Assembly: GCA_016699445.1 (NCBI GenBank)
Contig: CP064976.1
Coordinates: 1,364,001-1,428,000, forward strand
Length of the DNA stretch: 64,000 bases
Direction of reading: 5' to 3'
From: Deltaproteobacteria bacterium
Lineage (GTDB): Bacteria; UBA10199; JACPAL01; GCA-016699445
Shown here: in pieces, positions 51,430 through 59,557 of the stretch
How positions within the stretch are numbered: position 1 is the stretch's first letter
How the letters are laid out: each line of letters begins with the position of its first letter
Position numbers and translations under genes: made by a program
The notes under the pieces: generated by a model
Told to the model about the DNA's origin: nothing
Databases searched by the model: none
Seen by the model: the letters and a program-made list of their open reading frames with translations, nothing else

Positions 51430-51951
51430 ATGAAGAAATCAATCGTTGTTGTTAGTGCTATGTGCTTGGCCTTGGCAGCGTCCGGAGTTCAAGCGGCTGG
51501 TAAAAAGAAATCTGTTGAGAAACAAATAAGTGGGCAAGCTTATGGAATGTCAGGCTGTGGATTGGGATCCATAATTTTTGGTGATGATAATGGAAAAGTT
51601 CAAATTTTCGCAGCAACGACCAATGGTACTTTTGGTAATCAAACATTTGGTATTACTTCCGGTACCTCTAACTGTAATCCGGAAAATGGTAATCGAGCTG
51701 ACAACCTTAACGTTTATGTCGAAGCTAACCGTTTAGCTTTGGCCAACGATGTTTCCCGCGGTAGCGGTGAAACCGTTGAAGGCTTGTCCCAAATCGTTGG
51801 TTGCAAAGACTCGAAGGCTTTGAGCGGTAAACTTCAAAAAGACTATGGTCGCATCTTCCCAAGTCAGAATGTTCCCGCTGAAGAAGTCAGTCAGTCTATC
51901 ATGAAGTCGATTGCGTCCGATAAGGCGTTGGCTTCTACGTGTCATAGCTAA
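51430..51951 (+). CDS. DUF3015 family periplasmic protein
   Basis: A 173-residue exported protein with signal peptide MKKSIVVVSAMCLALAASGV cleaved near QAAG, then the DUF3015 core: YGMSGCGLGSIIFGDDNGKV, QTFGITSGTSNCNP, and later FVEANRLALANDVSRGSGET. Start at 51430 is set by AAAGGAGA upstream. DUF3015 genes are often next to DUF4105 genes in Bdellovibrio-like bacteria, as here. Role unknown. A terminator follows 22 bases after the stop, inside the next reading frame. Confidence 0.85.
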   Translation: MKKSIVVVSAMCLALAASGVQAAGKKKSVEKQISGQAYGMSGCGLGSIIFGDDNGKVQIFAATTNGTFGNQTFGITSGTSNCNPENGNRADNLNVYVEANRLALANDVSRGSGETVEGLSQIVGCKDSKALSGKLQKDYGRIFPSQNVPAEEVSQSIMKSIASDKALASTCHS

Positions 51952-51958
51952 GATTTTT

Positions 51959-53881
51959 ATGAAGAGCTTAAGAATGCCGGAGATTTTAAAAGTCTCCGGC
52001 ATTTTTTTATTTTTGGTGCTGTCTTTTCCGGCCTACGGGAAAATGAGTGTTGAGGATGTCGTGAGGCTTGCCCAAGAAAAAGAGCTTTGGAAAGAAAAGC
52101 AGTGGCTCAACCTCATTCACTACAAGAAAAGCTTTGGAAAATATAAAAGTCAGGCGGATGGGCTAGAGTTTTTTTTAGCGGGGAAGGAAGGTATCAAAAA
52201 CCCGCAAGCAGAGCTGATAGCGACTCTCGAGAGTTTTGCCAAAATACCTTCTGACAATTTTCAAAATCATACCCAATGCCGATTTCCGGCTCGCTATCTG
52301 TGGTTGGAATCCCAACTGCATTGGACTAAAAACACATTTCCAAAAATTACCTGCGATGCTTTTGACGCTTTTCGAAAAAAAGAAGACGCCGCATCTGCCA
52401 GTCTGATTTTTTCCTCTTACTATTTGAACAATCCGTCTTCAGCCTATGGTCATACTTTTTTACGTTTGAATAAAACACGTGAAGGAAAATATGCGCAGCG
52501 CTCAGATCTCCTGGATCATGGGGTGAATTACTCTGCGGCGATGACAACGCAAAACCCGATTGCTTATGCGGTGATGGGATTGTCGGGAATGTTTCGCGGC
52601 GTGTTTACGAACGTGCCCTATTTTTACAAAGTTCGTGAGTATAATGATTTTGAGTCGCGTGATTTATGGGAATACGATCTTAATCTCACACCATCCGAAA
52701 TCACTATGCTGGTGGCTCACATTTGGGAGTTGGGTTCGACGTATTTTGATTATTACTACATCACAGAAAATTGCTCGTACCATATGCTCACAGCTTTAGA
52801 AGCCGCGGCACCTCGCTATGAACTGAACAAAAAACTTTCTTACTACGTAATCCCCTCCGATACGATCAAAGCGGTTTACGAAACGCCAGGCTTGGTGTCG
52901 CAAGTCAACTACCGTCCTTCGATTCGTTCCCAATTTGATTTTCGTTTAAAACACTTATCTCGCGATGAAAAAAATAAAATTGGGCGCGTCCTTAAGACAC
53001 GAGACTTTTCTGCTTTAAAGAATTCATCCGAAATACAAAAAGCCAAACTCTTGGATGTGTTGATGGATTATGTGGATTTAAAATATGGAAAAAAACTTTT
53101 AAAAAACGATCCTGAGTGGAGCTCCTTTAAGCAGAAGTTGTTGCTAGAGCGCAGCCAAGTGTTGGTCCCTAGCCCAGCTCTTGAGATCCCGCCACCCACA
53201 CAGGAAGCTCCTCATGAAGGTCATGCTTCAGCGCGTACAGGATTGATGTCGGGGTATTCTGATCAAACAGGTCCCTATATCACCCTTACGCACCGGTTTG
53301 CTTTACATGATTTGTTGGATCCGAAGCGCGGGTATCCAAGCTACATGGAGATCGATTTTGTAAAATTTGATCTTCGTTACAACACGCGAGATCATCATCT
53401 GTGGCCTGAAAATATTGACCTGATAAATATTTTTTCTTTGTCAGATTTTAATCGTTTTCAAAAAAACCTGACATGGAAGTTGCGATCTGGAGCCATGGTG
53501 TTTCGTGATGAGGCTTGTGTGAATTGCATCGGGGGATTTTTAGAGGGTGGTGTGGGCTTGAGTCGTGAAGTGTCGGATTTTCTCACAGCGACTGTGATGC
53601 TGGATACAGAGATTTCTGGTTCAGCAAAATTTTCAGGATCCGATGTCAGATTACGTTTGGGTCCGATGGGGCAGCTGAAAGTTTCATTGTGCCCGACACT
53701 TCAAATGATTTTGAGAACTCAGTATCGTAAGGGAGTTGTGCCTGATTATGTCGCGAACACAGAATCCAGAGCTCAGCTTCGTTGGGAATTTGTGAAAAAT
53801 ATTGCTGTAGAAGCTCAAGTGAAACATTTCTGGAATCCTGAATTTTGGGAGGCTGGCGCCGGACTTCAATTTTATCATTAA
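51959..53881 (+). CDS. DUF4105 family protein
   Basis: A 640-residue exported protein. The N-terminus MKSLRMPEILKVSGIFLFLV then LSFPAYGK is a signal peptide. The DUF4105 core includes CRFPARYLWLESQLHW, SAYGHTFLRLNK with conserved His, TNVPYFYKVREYNDFESRDL, and YYITENCSYHMLTALEAAAP, with Cys/His that recall papain-like NlpC-type folds. The C-terminal half has barrel-like strands ending AGAGLQFYH. The start is uncertain (ATG 51959 or 51974), because a terminator hairpin spans the first codons. Confidence 0.83.
   Translation: MKSLRMPEILKVSGIFLFLVLSFPAYGKMSVEDVVRLAQEKELWKEKQWLNLIHYKKSFGKYKSQADGLEFFLAGKEGIKNPQAELIATLESFAKIPSDNFQNHTQCRFPARYLWLESQLHWTKNTFPKITCDAFDAFRKKEDAASASLIFSSYYLNNPSSAYGHTFLRLNKTREGKYAQRSDLLDHGVNYSAAMTTQNPIAYAVMGLSGMFRGVFTNVPYFYKVREYNDFESRDLWEYDLNLTPSEITMLVAHIWELGSTYFDYYYITENCSYHMLTALEAAAPRYELNKKLSYYVIPSDTIKAVYETPGLVSQVNYRPSIRSQFDFRLKHLSRDEKNKIGRVLKTRDFSALKNSSEIQKAKLLDVLMDYVDLKYGKKLLKNDPEWSSFKQKLLLERSQVLVPSPALEIPPPTQEAPHEGHASARTGLMSGYSDQTGPYITLTHRFALHDLLDPKRGYPSYMEIDFVKFDLRYNTRDHHLWPENIDLINIFSLSDFNRFQKNLTWKLRSGAMVFRDEACVNCIGGFLEGGVGLSREVSDFLTATVMLDTEISGSAKFSGSDVRLRLGPMGQLKVSLCPTLQMILRTQYRKGVVPDYVANTESRAQLRWEFVKNIAVEAQVKHFWNPEFWEAGAGLQFYH
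51973..52010 (+). terminator. Rho-independent terminator spanning the DUF4105 signal-peptide codons
   Basis: AATGCCGGAGA (51973-51983) pairs perfectly with TCTCCGGCATT (51993-52003) around a 9-base loop, followed by a T run to 52008. It should end the DUF3015 transcript, yet it contains the ATG and first codons of the DUF4105 frame. Confidence 0.88.
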
Positions 53882-53886
53882 AAAAT

Positions 53887-54822
53887 ATGAACCTACTTAA
53901 GACAATGGACATGGTGAGCTTGTCGAACCATGAAGTGCGAATAGATCCTTCGACAGCTCGCTTCAGGCGTGCAGGATGCCCGATTTTTATTAAAAAAATA
54001 TTTTTAATTTTTATTCTGATTATAACATGTGCATGCTCTTCCAAACTCTATCATCCGGACCATGTTTATCGGATTACTCCATCTCAGTTTAAACAAATCG
54101 CTCCTGAGGAAGTCGTTTTTCACAATAAAAAAGGCATTCCATTAACCGGTTGGTATTTCAAAAGTGCTAAGCATCCTAAAGGTCAAATCGTCTTCTTTCA
54201 TGGCAATTCGGAAAATATCAGCACGCATTTTGCGACTCTGTATTGGATCTTGAATGAAGGGTATGACTTTTTCATTTTTGACTATCAAGGTTTTGGAAAA
54301 AGTGGAGGCAAACCATCTCCTCAAGGGACTTTAGAAGATGGTGAAGCCGCTCTGCGCTGGATGCAGGCTAAAAACCCTCAAGTATCTTTGATTGTCTTTG
54401 GTCAGAGTTTGGGTGGAGCGATTGGTTTGCGAAGTGTGATTGAGATGAAAAATGAAATTCCCATAAAAGCGGTAGTTTTGGATTCTACATTTTTATCCTA
54501 CAAAAGTGCTGCCGCCAGTGTTCTCTCGCATCACTGGCCTACTTGGCCTTTCCAGCCTTTAGCTTATGTGCTGATGAGCGATCGCTATGCTCCCAAAAAA
54601 AGAGTTAGAGAAATTGCTCCCATTCCCCTCCTGATTTTTCATGGGGATAAAGACAAAGTCATTTCCTATAATCGTGGAAAAAAGATTTACGATACAGCTT
54701 TGGAGCCCAAAACTTTCATCACCACTCCTGAAGGTCGGCATGGGGATGTGTTTTTAAATCATGGCGGAAAAAATCGGAAGTTACTTCTGGAATGGTTTCG
54801 TCAGCTCAGGCTAAATTATTAA
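53887..54822 (+). CDS. Alpha/beta hydrolase, membrane-anchored (BEM46/ABHD17-like)
   Basis: A 311-residue serine hydrolase. The catalytic domain has oxyanion FFHGNSENISTH, DYQGFGKSGGKPS, nucleophile VFGQSLGGAIG, acid IFHGDKDKVIS and His in GRHGDVF. Ahead of it lies FLIFILIITCACSSK, a lipoprotein-type signal, but it begins only at about residue 31. The preceding MDMVSLSNHEVRIDPSTARF comes from a dispersed repeat (53907-53981), which has separated the start codon from the signal peptide. Export may be affected. ATG 53887 is the first likely start; GTG or ATG codons in the repeat are alternatives. Confidence 0.8.
   Translation: MNLLKTMDMVSLSNHEVRIDPSTARFRRAGCPIFIKKIFLIFILIITCACSSKLYHPDHVYRITPSQFKQIAPEEVVFHNKKGIPLTGWYFKSAKHPKGQIVFFHGNSENISTHFATLYWILNEGYDFFIFDYQGFGKSGGKPSPQGTLEDGEAALRWMQAKNPQVSLIVFGQSLGGAIGLRSVIEMKNEIPIKAVVLDSTFLSYKSAAASVLSHHWPTWPFQPLAYVLMSDRYAPKKRVREIAPIPLLIFHGDKDKVISYNRGKKIYDTALEPKTFITTPEGRHGDVFLNHGGKNRKLLLEWFRQLRLNY
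53907..53981 (+). repeat. Imperfect hairpin repeat at the start of the hydrolase gene (copy 2)
   Basis: The left arm 53907-53931 is identical over 25 bases to that at 38826-38850 (GGACATGGTGAGCTTGTCGA and on to CCAT). The right arm (from TCCTTCGACAG at 53946) has an insertion relative to copy 1. It encodes MVSLSNH and IDPST in the hydrolase frame, paralleling MVSLSNH and IGPST in the glycosyltransferase. Confidence 0.75.
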
Positions 54823-54827
54823 AAATT

Positions 54828-54860
54828 CGACGAATAATCGACGAATAATCGACGAATAAT
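54828..54860. repeat. Three tandem 11-bp repeats CGACGAATAAT
   Basis: Three perfect head-to-tail copies (54828, 54839, 54850) end 36 bp before the AlbA_2 gene. Unit length equals about one helical turn, like the HipB boxes at 7265. A likely binding array for the regulator encoded immediately downstream. Confidence 0.75.
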
Positions 54861-54896
54861 ATAGACTATTTTGTAGGCTTGGAATAACTTTTCCTT

Positions 54897-56225
54897 ATGT
54901 CTTCTCTCGATATTCTTACAATTACCCAAGAAGGTGAAGGTCAAAAGGTTGAATTTAAAGAAAAATATTCCGCTTTAGAGTCTGAAATCGTGGCATTTGC
55001 CAATGCGAATGGGGGCCATATTTATTTAGGTGTGACCGATGAGGGGCAGGTTCGTCCACTTTCATGTACTAACAAAGTGAAAAGCCAAATCATGGATATT
55101 GCCAGAAACTGTGATCCTTCTGTTCGGATTAAAATTTCAAAAGATGCTAGTGGGGTGATTATCATCGATGTTCCAGAGGGAAACGACAAACCCTATCGTT
55201 GTCGTGAAGGTTTCTTTCTTAGAATTGGTCCTAATTCACAAAAGCTCAAGCGTGATGAAATTATTCAACTGATACAGCAATCCGGAAAAGTGCGTTTTGA
55301 TGAGATTCTGAATGAACAATTTAGGTTTCCTCAAGATTTTAATTTTGAAGAATGGGAAAGCTTTAAGCGTTTAGCTCGGTACCCTTCTCACATGAAGCCG
55401 GAAGATGTTTTAGTGAATATTGGTGTCGCTTCCATGCAAGAAAAAAAGTTTCTTTTGTCGAATGCTGCCATCTTATTTTTTGGCAAAGATCCCCAAAAGT
55501 TTTTTCCTGAAGCGAAAGTGAGTTGTATCAAATATAAGAGTGAATCCCGTTATGATATTTTGGATCGCCGTGAATTTAAAGGAACGATTCTTCAGCAGCT
55601 AGAAGGTGCTTTGACTTTTTTTGGACGCTACAATGCAAAGCAGCTCAAGGTAACGGGTGCTGCGCGTCACGAAGAATGGGAAGACTATCCGGCCGTGGCC
55701 ATTCGAGAAGCGATGATCAATGCCTTGATCCATCGGGATTATTTTTATGATTCGTCCCATGTCTATTGTCATCTTTATGAAAATCATCTGGAAATCGATA
55801 ATCCAGGGGGATTGATTCGAGGTTTAACCTTGGATGATCTAGGAAATAAAGCCGCCCGTCGAAACCGGATGCTGGCTGACCTGATGCAGAGGGCGGGCTA
55901 TATTGAAAATGCTGGAACAGGTATTTCTAGGATTAAAGAAGCTCTTCATAAAAATAATAATCCCTCTCCTGAAATCATCACAACGAATTTCTTCTCTCTT
56001 AAGATGATCGCTCGTCCCCAACAATTGACCGAACAAGGTCTGACGGATCGCCAGAAAAAGCTGTATGCTTTCGTGGCCCAACAAGGTCCTGTTTCAAAAA
56101 CCACGTGCCAAAATTTCCTTCATGTGGGTTCGGACACGACGTTGAGCGAATTAAAGTTTCTGGTATCTAAAAATCTGATTCATGTGGAAGGAAAAGGGAA
56201 GAATACGAGATATTTTTTGATCTAA
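54897..56225 (+). CDS. AlbA_2 (Schlafen-like) ATP-binding transcriptional regulator
   Basis: A 442-residue protein with an N-terminal AlbA_2/divergent AAA-4 domain: KVEFKEKYSALESEIVAFAN, GGHIYLGVTDEGQVRP (about 14-130). A HATPase_c_4-like region follows, with REAMINALIHRDYFYDSSHV, LEIDNPGGLIRG, RRNRMLADLMQRAGYIENAG and TGISRIKEAL, then a C-terminal winged helix (LTDRQKKLYAFVAQQGPVSK). Such proteins are COG2865 regulators, sometimes linked with mobile DNA or defence. Tandem repeats upstream suggest autoregulation. No partner toxin or nuclease is adjacent. Confidence 0.85.
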   Translation: MSSLDILTITQEGEGQKVEFKEKYSALESEIVAFANANGGHIYLGVTDEGQVRPLSCTNKVKSQIMDIARNCDPSVRIKISKDASGVIIIDVPEGNDKPYRCREGFFLRIGPNSQKLKRDEIIQLIQQSGKVRFDEILNEQFRFPQDFNFEEWESFKRLARYPSHMKPEDVLVNIGVASMQEKKFLLSNAAILFFGKDPQKFFPEAKVSCIKYKSESRYDILDRREFKGTILQQLEGALTFFGRYNAKQLKVTGAARHEEWEDYPAVAIREAMINALIHRDYFYDSSHVYCHLYENHLEIDNPGGLIRGLTLDDLGNKAARRNRMLADLMQRAGYIENAGTGISRIKEALHKNNNPSPEIITTNFFSLKMIARPQQLTEQGLTDRQKKLYAFVAQQGPVSKTTCQNFLHVGSDTTLSELKFLVSKNLIHVEGKGKNTRYFLI

Positions 56226-56374
56226 ATCCTCTGCTTTACGCATGGGAAAAACCGCAAAATTCTGCTTGAATGGCTTCAATCGATTCGGAATCCTTAAGAA
56301 AGTTTAAGGAATATTTAAAAAACCTGTTTTGAATCATGATTTTCACGATGAGAATACTCTATTATCTAAAATAG

Positions 56375-56770
56375 GTGATATATGAAAAAAAGCTTACTGT
56401 TAAAGAATATATGACAAAGTCTCCACATACTATTGGAGCCGATCAGACCTTGGAATTTGCTTCAGAGAGAATGGGGAAATACAAAATCCGTCATTTGCCT
56501 GTGCTCAAAGGTGGGAAACTTTTAGGTATTATTTCTGATAGAGATGTTCATTTGGTAGAGGCTTTAGAATCAGTAGATCCAAGTTTTCTACTTGTTCAAG
56601 ATGTGATGGTGACCGATGTGTATGCTGTCACTCCCGACACACCTCTTGAAAATGTAGCCTCCAAAATGGCTAGTAAAAAGTATGGTTCAGCAGTCGTGAT
56701 GGAAAAAGACAAAGTGGTGGGTATTTTTACCACTATCGATGCCCTCCATGCTTTGGCGGATCAGCTGTGA
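56375..56770 (+). CDS. Two-CBS-domain protein
   Basis: A 131-residue protein consisting of a CBS pair: KEYMTKSPHTIGADQTLEFA, YKIRHLPVLKGGKLLGIISD for the first, VQDVMVTDVYAVTPDTPLEN, KKYGSAVVMEKDKVVGIFTT for the second. It should bind adenine nucleotides. GTG 56375 gives MIYEKKLTVKEYM. However ATG 56382, preceded by AGGTGA at ideal distance, would give MKKKLTVKEYM if the A7 run had one more A, so the start may be obscured by an indel. Standalone gene; overlaps the convergent gene by ten bases. Confidence 0.85.
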   Translation: MIYEKKLTVKEYMTKSPHTIGADQTLEFASERMGKYKIRHLPVLKGGKLLGIISDRDVHLVEALESVDPSFLLVQDVMVTDVYAVTPDTPLENVASKMASKKYGSAVVMEKDKVVGIFTTIDALHALADQL

Positions 56771-57723
56771 TTTGTATCGTTATCAATAGGTTCGAAACTT
56801 CCACGGAAGTGGTCCGAGACTTTGCCAGCGATTCCAGCCCCAAATCCCAGTGCGAAGAAAACTCCAGAAACAAGAGCTAATGGAGGTGCTGCAAGAGCAG
56901 CTCCAGCAATGAATGTTAAAGTGCCTACGGTACTTCCAGCAGCAAATCCTTTGGGCCCCCAAGTCTGCTCTCCAGCATAGTGGGGATTGGCTTCTAGGAT
57001 ATTGTGAATGCTTTCCCATTGGGATCGACTAGATCCTCTATCATGCTGTACGTTGATCACTGTTAATTTAAAAAGATTCCTGAACCAACAACGCCCCACT
57101 TCATTTTGATCATAATATATCTTTCCATCCTGTGTGTTTTGATAAGCTCTGGCAGGAGTCGGTATGTTTGGTTCTGAAAGAGGAATCATCGTCGGTCTTA
57201 TATACCGAGCCTCAGAATCTTGTATGATGCTATGAAATAAAGAGAGATCTTCATGGGTGAATGTGTCTCTGAGTCCGATTCCAGAAAATTGTATTCTGAC
57301 GTCAAAAAAAGCTCTGATAACAGGCTCTTCATTGGGGTCTTTTGAGGCTTCATTAAAAAAGTGCAGCATGAGAGTGATAGCCTTATTATCAGAAGGATAT
57401 ATTCTTTCATCCCGTACACGATTCATCATTTCCATATATTCAGTTGCAGCACATCTACGATCCTCAACAGAAAGTGTTTTATTACGAATCACTGTTATGA
57501 GTTTATCAAATGTACGTTGGGAAGCGGGCTCGCTTCTATAAGCCCCAGCAGGATTAGGTAAAAAGAGAGGGTGAGTAGCCGTTGGTGGAACTTCAGCTAT
57601 AGAACGAGCGGCTGCAGAGTCGATCACAGTGGGTAGGCGTGTTCCGATAGATACTGTAGGTTCAGAAGCCCCAGTATTTCCTGTGAAAAGTCCAACAACC
57701 CGCTGTGTAAAAGATATGGCCAT
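56761..57723 (-). CDS. Hypothetical protein with C-terminal glycine-rich membrane segment
   Basis: A 320-residue protein of unknown family. No signal peptide: MAISFTQRVVGLFTGNTGAS, then a Pro/Ala-rich part, a mostly helical middle (TLSVEDRRCAATEYMEMMNR) and, near the end, a small-residue-rich hydrophobic stretch, GFAAGSTVGTLTFIAGAALA then LALVSGVFFALGFGAGIAGK, which could insert in a membrane as a helical hairpin. Such a layout is seen in some effectors and pore formers, but nothing more supports that. ATG 57723 is chosen; a TTG at 57747 is possible. Confidence 0.55.
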   Translation of the reverse strand: MAISFTQRVVGLFTGNTGASEPTVSIGTRLPTVIDSAAARSIAEVPPTATHPLFLPNPAGAYRSEPASQRTFDKLITVIRNKTLSVEDRRCAATEYMEMMNRVRDERIYPSDNKAITLMLHFFNEASKDPNEEPVIRAFFDVRIQFSGIGLRDTFTHEDLSLFHSIIQDSEARYIRPTMIPLSEPNIPTPARAYQNTQDGKIYYDQNEVGRCWFRNLFKLTVINVQHDRGSSRSQWESIHNILEANPHYAGEQTWGPKGFAAGSTVGTLTFIAGAALAAPPLALVSGVFFALGFGAGIAGKVSDHFRGSFEPIDNDTNHS

Positions 57724-57849
57724 ATGTAAGTCTTTATTATCGTTCAAAAAGGACTTTTGTTGCGTAGTTTCTCATTTATCTCAATAAGCTCTAGCCTATC
57801 TAATTAATGATTGTCTTTTTTACCACCCCTCACTAAGCCCTATTCCCCT

Positions 57850-59022
57850 ATGCTTCCAGGACTTCGATTTTTAACGGCCGGCGAATCGCACGGCAAAGCG
57901 CTCACTCTGATTGTGGATGGGATGCCTTCCGGTGTTCCTATTACGGCAGATTATATCAACTACCAACTCTCTCGTCGCCAAAAGGGCTATGGACGTGGGG
58001 GACGGATGAAGATCGAGAAGGATCAGGTTGAGATTTTATCGGGTGTACGTGCAGGGAAAACTCTCGGATCGCCCATTGCCATGACGATTACCAATCGCGA
58101 TTGGGCCAATTGGCAGACGATCATGGATCATGAAAAGCCAGACCCTTCTTTGACCAAAGTCGTCAATCATCCTCGTCCAGGACATACGGATCTTTGTGGT
58201 GGGATGAAGTATGATCATCACGATATGCGTAATATTTTAGAGCGTTCGAGTGCGCGTGAAACAGCAGCACGTGTGGCCGCAGCAAGTGTAGGCCGCAGGC
58301 TTTTGGATGAGTTTGAGATAGAGATAGCCAGTCATGTAGTAAATTTAGGTGGGGTGGAGATTTCTGCCAAGAGATTGCCGATTCAGGATATTGAGCGAAT
58401 TTCGGAAGAGAGTGAGTTGCGCTGTATTGATCCTGAAGCTGAAAAGAAGATGATTGCCAAAATCGACGAAGCCAAAAAGAAGGGGGATTCTTTAGGTGGT
58501 ATCGTTGAAGTGATTGTAGAAGGTTTGCCAATCGGTTTGGGAAGTCATGTGCAATGGGATCGTAAACTCGATGGCCGGCTGGCTCAAGCCGTCATGAGTA
58601 TTCAGGCGATCAAGGGTGTTGAGATTGGCATGGGTTTTCAGTCAGCAAATCTGTTTGGGTCCCAAGTGCATGACGAAATTTTCTTCGATCAGAATCATAA
58701 GCGATATTACCGCAGTCATAATAATGCGGGTGGTCTTGAGGGAGGCATTACCAATGGTGAACCTCTTGTTGTCAGAGCTGTCATGAAGCCATTGTCGACT
58801 CTCTATACCCCTTTGAAGTCAGTAAATGTCCTGACCCATGAGCCTTATGAAGCGGCGATTGAAAGAACCGATATCACGGCAGTCCCTGCGGCAGCGATGA
58901 TCGCTGAAAACTGTGTCGCTTTTACTTTAGCTGAAGCGTTTTTAGAAAAATTTGGCGGTGATTCATTAAAAGAAGTTCATCGAAATTACGAAACCTATTT
59001 GAAACAGGTGAAAGACTACTAA
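57850..59022 (+). CDS. aroC: Chorismate synthase
   Basis: AroC uses reduced FMN to eliminate phosphate from EPSP, giving chorismate. The 390-residue protein begins MLPGLRFLTAGESHGKALTL (first family signature) and has GRGGRMKIEKDQVEILSGVR, HPRPGHTDLCGGMKYDHHDM, RSSARETAARVAAASVGR and GGITNGEPLVVRAVMKPLST. ATG 57850 fits the normal N-terminus; no clear ribosome binding site precedes it. It heads a seven-gene run, and aroK starts directly after its stop codon. Confidence 0.96.
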   Translation: MLPGLRFLTAGESHGKALTLIVDGMPSGVPITADYINYQLSRRQKGYGRGGRMKIEKDQVEILSGVRAGKTLGSPIAMTITNRDWANWQTIMDHEKPDPSLTKVVNHPRPGHTDLCGGMKYDHHDMRNILERSSARETAARVAAASVGRRLLDEFEIEIASHVVNLGGVEISAKRLPIQDIERISEESELRCIDPEAEKKMIAKIDEAKKKGDSLGGIVEVIVEGLPIGLGSHVQWDRKLDGRLAQAVMSIQAIKGVEIGMGFQSANLFGSQVHDEIFFDQNHKRYYRSHNNAGGLEGGITNGEPLVVRAVMKPLSTLYTPLKSVNVLTHEPYEAAIERTDITAVPAAAMIAENCVAFTLAEAFLEKFGGDSLKEVHRNYETYLKQVKDY

Positions 59023-59553
59023 ATGAAAAAACCCATTATACTCACCGGTTTTATGGGAACCGGCAAAACAGCTGTTGGGGAACAGCTGTCACAAAAATTG
59101 GGCTGCCCATTTTTAGATACTGATGTGATGGTTGAGAAGGCTACAGGGAAAACGATTCCTGAAATTTTTGAAAAACAGGGAGAGCCTGCTTTTCGGGAAT
59201 TGGAAAAGAAGATGCTTAAAAAAGCTCTCGAAAATGAGATGATTGTTATTTCAACCGGTGGTGGGGCTGTGATGGATAGCGATAATCGGACTCTCATGAA
59301 AGAAAAAGGTTTTATTATTGCCCTCTCAGCTTCGCCGGAAGTGATTTTAGAGCGCGTGTCTCAAGTGGATAATCGTCCCATGCTGAAGATGGCGGATAAA
59401 GAAGGAAAAAAAGATCAGCAGGAAAAGTTGGAAAAAATAAAGAATCTGCTCTCAAAGAGATCCCCTTTTTATCGTGAAGCCAATAAGATCGTCGATACCA
59501 CATCCAAAAAAATAGAAGAGACCGTCGCGGAAATTTTGAAAATCGTGAGTTAG
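59023..59553 (+). CDS. aroK: Shikimate kinase
   Basis: AroK phosphorylates shikimate with ATP. The 176 residues contain Walker A GFMGTGKTAVGEQL, shikimate-binding FLDTDVMVEKATG, RELEKKML with the substrate Arg, and VISTGGGAVMDSDN. The lid region is somewhat expanded and Lys-rich (MADKEGKKDQQEKLEKIKNL), with LLSKRSPFYREAN following. The gene starts at the base after the aroC stop (TAAATG) and is followed by aroB after four bases, so the genes are a translation-coupled set. Confidence 0.94.
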   Translation: MKKPIILTGFMGTGKTAVGEQLSQKLGCPFLDTDVMVEKATGKTIPEIFEKQGEPAFRELEKKMLKKALENEMIVISTGGGAVMDSDNRTLMKEKGFIIALSASPEVILERVSQVDNRPMLKMADKEGKKDQQEKLEKIKNLLSKRSPFYREANKIVDTTSKKIEETVAEILKIVS

Positions 59554-59557
59554 TTGT

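Noticed and set aside
54828..54860. Possible short CRISPR array
   Set aside because: Units are 11 bp and directly tandem with no spacers; no cas genes are present.
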